Positions 15,485-18,117 of a DNA stretch of 18,117 bases are shown here, piece after piece (positions within the stretch are counted from its first letter, which is position 1; every line of letters begins with the position of its first letter). Under the pieces are notes generated by a model, which ran no database searches, was not told the DNA's origin, and saw nothing but the letters and a program-made list of their open reading frames with translations. The DNA is from an uncultured Succinatimonas sp. (GTDB lineage: Bacteria > Pseudomonadota > Gammaproteobacteria > Enterobacterales > Succinivibrionaceae): assembly GCF_905203285.1 (NCBI RefSeq), contig NZ_CAJKVK010000036.1:1-18117 (forward strand), given 5' to 3'. The translations under genes and the position numbers were made by a program.

Positions 15485-15493
15485 TGATACAAT
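15485..15493 (+). promoter_or_regulatory. Possible extended -10 promoter of the feo operon
   Basis: TGATACAAT matches an extended -10 element (TG, one base, then TACAAT at 15488-15493), 46 nt before the feoA ATG. No good -35 stands at 17 bp. I could not find a Fur box or an FNR box around it. Confidence 0.4.
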
Positions 15494-15538
15494 ATGCATG
15501 CTTTTTTGTCTTGTCTAAAGCATTTTAGGAGATTGTGT

Positions 15539-15760
15539 ATGCTTTTAAGCCAGATGGAAAAGCGGCAGCGTTGCCTTATTTGCAAATTAAATCTTGAAGA
15601 AAGTCTTGCCCATCGCCTTGAAGCTTTAGGCATGACCGAACATTCAAAACTTGAAGTGGTTAACCGCAAAGGTAAAGGAACATTAATTATCAAACTGCGC
15701 GGTTCTCAATACGCTTTAGGTGAAGATATAACTGAGAACATAGAAGTAGAAAAGATTTAA
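15539..15760 (+). CDS. feoA: Ferrous iron transport protein FeoA
   Basis: FeoA is a small cytosolic SH3-like protein that assists the FeoB iron channel. From the ATG at 15539, which follows AGGAG at 7 nt, the protein is 73 aa, a typical FeoA length. The frame is open upstream to 15494 but without a ribosome site. The features expected are present: the RLEALGM segment at about 26-32, a basic turn NRKGKG, and the C-terminal RGSQYALGEDITENIEV strand. C12 and C15 form a CxxC pair near the N-terminus, which many FeoA proteins lack. It lies 11 nt upstream of feoB. Confidence 0.92.
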   Translation: MLLSQMEKRQRCLICKLNLEESLAHRLEALGMTEHSKLEVVNRKGKGTLIIKLRGSQYALGEDITENIEVEKI

Positions 15761-15771
15761 TTGCAAACATT

Positions 15772-17868
15772 ATGAAATCACTGCACTCAATTCTGCCGCA
15801 CCATACTACGCAAAATAAAACCGATCTGACCATCGGATTTATCGGTAACCCTAATTGTGGAAAAACCACGCTCTTTAACGCTTTTACAGGTGCAAATTTA
15901 AAAGTTGCTAACTGGCCCGGCGTCACCGTCGAAAAAGTTGAAGGCGCCATCCGTTCCCATAACCGCAATATAAGACTTGTCGATCTCCCCGGTACCTATT
16001 CACTTACCTCATACACAATGGAGGAGACGGTAGCGCGCAATTTCATACTATCAGGCGAGGTTGACGTCATAATAAATGTTGTAGACGCCTCCGCTCTTGA
16101 AAGAAGCTTGTACCTGACACTGCAGCTTTTAGAGCTGGGAAAGCCTGTAGTCATGGCGCTTAACATGATGGACATCGTGTTGAAAAGGGGAATGGAAATA
16201 GACCTCCACCGTCTGCCTGAAATGCTCGGCATTCCGGTTATTCCGGTATCGGCGAGAAAACGCATGGGTCTTGATATTCTGCTTCATGCCGCCATTCATC
16301 ACCAAGGAGCCAAAACTCCCGATCCTATAATTCACGAACATAAAGAAACTTTTGAACACAAACACGATCACCATCAAGAGTTTGCGATGGTGTACTCGGA
16401 TTTTATTGAAGATAAAATCGATCAAATCATCCCGCGACTCCAGGAAAAATATCCAAATCTTATCAATTATCGCTATTACGCCATAAAAACCTTGGAAGGC
16501 GATCATGAAATCAGCAGCAAATACCCTATTGATACCCAAGACATTTTTCCTGACGGTAAAAATTTCGAAGCACGCATCATTAATGAAAAATATGATTTTA
16601 TCGATGATGTCATCACTGAAGTTTTAGTTAACAAAGAACGTCAGGATAAGCTTACCGAAAAAATCGATAAAGTATTCACCCATCCTTTTTTCGGCATTCC
16701 GGCATTCCTTGCCATTATGGCCGTAGTCTTTATTCTGACTTTCAATTTCGGTGACTTCATTAAGGGATTTTTTGAAATCGCCATTGATTTAATTTCAACC
16801 AAGGCCTCTGACTACTTAAGTTCGCTTAACGCCTCACCTATGCTTATTTCTCTTATCGTTGAAGGCATTATCGGCGGCGTGGGCGTGGTAATTACCTTTC
16901 TGCCTAATCTTTTCGTGCTCTTTCTGGCCCTTGCATTCCTTGAAGATACAGGCTACATGGCACGTGTTGCTTACGTAATGGAAGGTATCATGAAAAAACT
17001 CGGGCTTTCAGGCAGAGCTTTTATCCCGATGATCTTAGGTTTCGGATGCTCCGTCCCGGCCATTATGGCCACCCGTGCTTTGGAACACCGCCATGACAAA
17101 TTAAAAGTCATGCTCGTGACTCCTTTTATGAGCTGCAATGCGCGGCTTACCATCTACGTACTGTTTTCAGAAATGTTCTTTCATGAAAACGCGATGATTG
17201 TCGCTTATTCACTTTATCTAATCGGTATAGTCGTAGCGCTTATCGTGTGTTTTATCTTAAAGTTCTTAGACAGAAAAGGATCTCTTACCAATTATCTTTT
17301 AATTGAGCTTCCTGCCTATAAGCTTCCTGATCTGCATACCGTATCCATTTACGTATGGGATAAATTAAAAGACTATTTAAGCAAAGCAGGAACTACTATT
17401 TTCGTCATGACACTTGCCGTGTGGGCTTTACTGCACTTTGGGTCAAACGGTTTCACATTGTCCATGTCAGACAGCTTCGGCGCTGTAGTAGGACAAGCTC
17501 TAAGTCCGTTATTTGCTCCGTTAGGACTCGGTTTTTGGCAAATCGTACTGGCGCTTATTGCAGGAATCGTCGCCAAAGAAGTCGTAGTTTCTTCTATGGC
17601 TATCTTATTTAGCGTCGTTAACGCTAACTCGGATGTCGGTATGCAGATTTTTGCAGAGCAGTTACAATCAATCGGCTTTAACTCATTAAACGCATATTGC
17701 CTCATGGTGTTTTGCCTTTTGTATATTCCGTGCGTCGCAACTTTGGCTACCGTCAAAAAAGAATCAGGCTCTTTTGCGTACGTGGCCTTATCAGCATCCT
17801 TCCAGCTGGTAACGGCATACGTTATAACCTTTATCATTTACAACACGGCAGGAACTTTGTTTTCATAA
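15772..17868 (+). CDS. feoB: Ferrous iron transporter FeoB
   Basis: FeoB is the GTP-dependent inner-membrane Fe(II) importer. The 698-aa protein has an N-terminal G domain: G1 GNPNCGKT at 25-32, G3 DLPGTYS at 71-77, G4 NMMD at 131-134 and G5 SARK at 160-163. A helical spacer is followed by the membrane part from about residue 305, with the gate motifs GFGCSVPA and MSCNARL. It starts with an 18-residue extension (two His) before the usual TIGFIGNPN opening. Residues 188-201, just after the G5 region, contain six histidines. No strong ribosome site precedes the ATG, 11 nt after feoA, so coupling to feoA is likely. It is shorter than E. coli FeoB (773 aa) but complete. Confidence 0.97.
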   Translation: MKSLHSILPHHTTQNKTDLTIGFIGNPNCGKTTLFNAFTGANLKVANWPGVTVEKVEGAIRSHNRNIRLVDLPGTYSLTSYTMEETVARNFILSGEVDVIINVVDASALERSLYLTLQLLELGKPVVMALNMMDIVLKRGMEIDLHRLPEMLGIPVIPVSARKRMGLDILLHAAIHHQGAKTPDPIIHEHKETFEHKHDHHQEFAMVYSDFIEDKIDQIIPRLQEKYPNLINYRYYAIKTLEGDHEISSKYPIDTQDIFPDGKNFEARIINEKYDFIDDVITEVLVNKERQDKLTEKIDKVFTHPFFGIPAFLAIMAVVFILTFNFGDFIKGFFEIAIDLISTKASDYLSSLNASPMLISLIVEGIIGGVGVVITFLPNLFVLFLALAFLEDTGYMARVAYVMEGIMKKLGLSGRAFIPMILGFGCSVPAIMATRALEHRHDKLKVMLVTPFMSCNARLTIYVLFSEMFFHENAMIVAYSLYLIGIVVALIVCFILKFLDRKGSLTNYLLIELPAYKLPDLHTVSIYVWDKLKDYLSKAGTTIFVMTLAVWALLHFGSNGFTLSMSDSFGAVVGQALSPLFAPLGLGFWQIVLALIAGIVAKEVVVSSMAILFSVVNANSDVGMQIFAEQLQSIGFNSLNAYCLMVFCLLYIPCVATLATVKKESGSFAYVALSASFQLVTAYVITFIIYNTAGTLFS

Positions 17869-18015
17869 ATGGGTTTTGTAGATCTGCTTTTAGCTTTAAT
17901 CATTGCCGCGTGTTCAAGCGCGGCAATCTTCGGTATGATAAAAAGGACCAAAAAGAAATGTACGGACTGCACTGCATGCAATAATCAAAAGTGCTCAATC
18001 AAAAAAAATCAATAG
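17869..18015 (+). CDS. FeoB-associated Cys-rich membrane protein (48 aa)
   Basis: This small gene begins immediately after the feoB stop codon with no gap. It encodes one N-terminal transmembrane helix (about residues 3-23: VDLLLALIIAACSSAAIFG), a basic stretch KRTKKK, and a cysteine cluster, C31, C34, C37 and C42 (CxxCxxCx4C). Size, topology, cysteine pattern and position after feoB match the small Cys-rich FeoB-associated membrane protein family. It may hand over or sense Fe(II), or carry an iron-sulfur or other metal centre; its exact role is not settled. Translation probably depends on reinitiation after feoB, since no separate ribosome site is seen. Confidence 0.88.
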   Translation: MGFVDLLLALIIAACSSAAIFGMIKRTKKKCTDCTACNNQKCSIKKNQ

Positions 18016-18041
18016 ATAATCCTCTGTCATATATGTAAATT

Positions 18042-18117
18042 TCAGCGCCTTTCCTGACTCCCGAAAACATCAAAACATAAGCGTTTGACGTATTCGCGTT
18101 CTATTTGAGAAAGTCGC
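18042..18117 (-). CDS. C-terminal end of an unidentified gene, cut by the window edge
   Basis: One minus-strand frame is open from the right edge to a TGA at 18042-18044. It gives a 24-residue tail rich in charged residues (RLSQIEREYVKRL, then FDVFGSQERR), which reads like a real protein end. The other two minus-strand frames close quickly. It would converge on the feo operon. I do not recognise the family. Confidence 0.45.
   Translation of the reverse strand, partial: RLSQIEREYVKRLCFDVFGSQERR

Noticed and set aside
15437..15538. Fur box or FNR box ahead of feoA
   Set aside because: I found no GATAATGAT-type repeats and no TTGAT-N4-ATCAA site by eye.
17373..17837. Long antisense open frame within feoB
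   Set aside because: It runs opposite a clearly conserved FeoB membrane domain, has no ribosome site and resembles no family, so it is a coding shadow.

Overview
The window is an 18.1 kb, AT-rich, gene-dense stretch of a bacterial chromosome. Shine-Dalgarno sites are clear (AGGAG, AAGGA types). TyrS is about 395 aa and of the HLGH/KMSKS plus S4 type, RpiA is 220 aa and E. coli-like, and AnmK and queuosine genes are present. Together these suggest an AT-rich Gram-negative bacterium, most likely a host-associated anaerobic gammaproteobacterium such as a member of the Succinivibrionaceae. This placement is inference from family resemblance. No phage, insertion sequence, CRISPR array, tRNA or rRNA gene is visible.

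Layout. 135-3301, minus strand: an MFS transporter, a short MetE-like zinc methyltransferase and queC. 3451-4344, plus: a PHP-domain phosphoesterase. 4345-4664: an intergenic region with three hairpins, the last a good bidirectional terminator. 4665-6525, minus: tyrS followed by rpiA, with the rpiA ribosome site overlapping the tyrS stop. 6738-13464: a divergent biotin locus, bioF-bioG-bioC-bioD on the minus strand and bioB-bioA-anmK on the plus strand, closed by a strong hairpin at 13473-13496. 13506-14487, minus: a MerR-family regulator and a small nitroreductase. 14594-15376, plus: an MBL-fold hydrolase behind a textbook MerR-type promoter with a 19-bp spacer. 15539-18015, plus: feoA, feoB and a 48-aa cysteine-rich FeoB-associated membrane protein. 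A gene fragment on the minus strand enters from the right edge.

How the genes work together. The biotin locus covers the pathway from malonyl-ACP methylation (BioC), through release of the pimeloyl-ACP ester (BioG), to ring assembly (BioF, BioA, BioD, BioB). It is tightly packed and probably translationally coupled. The sugar kinase anmK, for cell-wall recycling, overlaps bioA and is carried on the same transcript. The feo genes form a ferrous-iron uptake operon. MerR, nitroreductase and MBL hydrolase look like one small effector-responsive unit.

Most of the window is conventional, and I do not see a convincing novel defence or mobile system. The points most worth checking are the MerR-type promoter unit, the possible Bacteroidota-like origin of the biotin locus together with its anmK passenger, the His-rich segment of FeoB with its small Cys-rich partner, and the structured intergenic region at 4345-4664.
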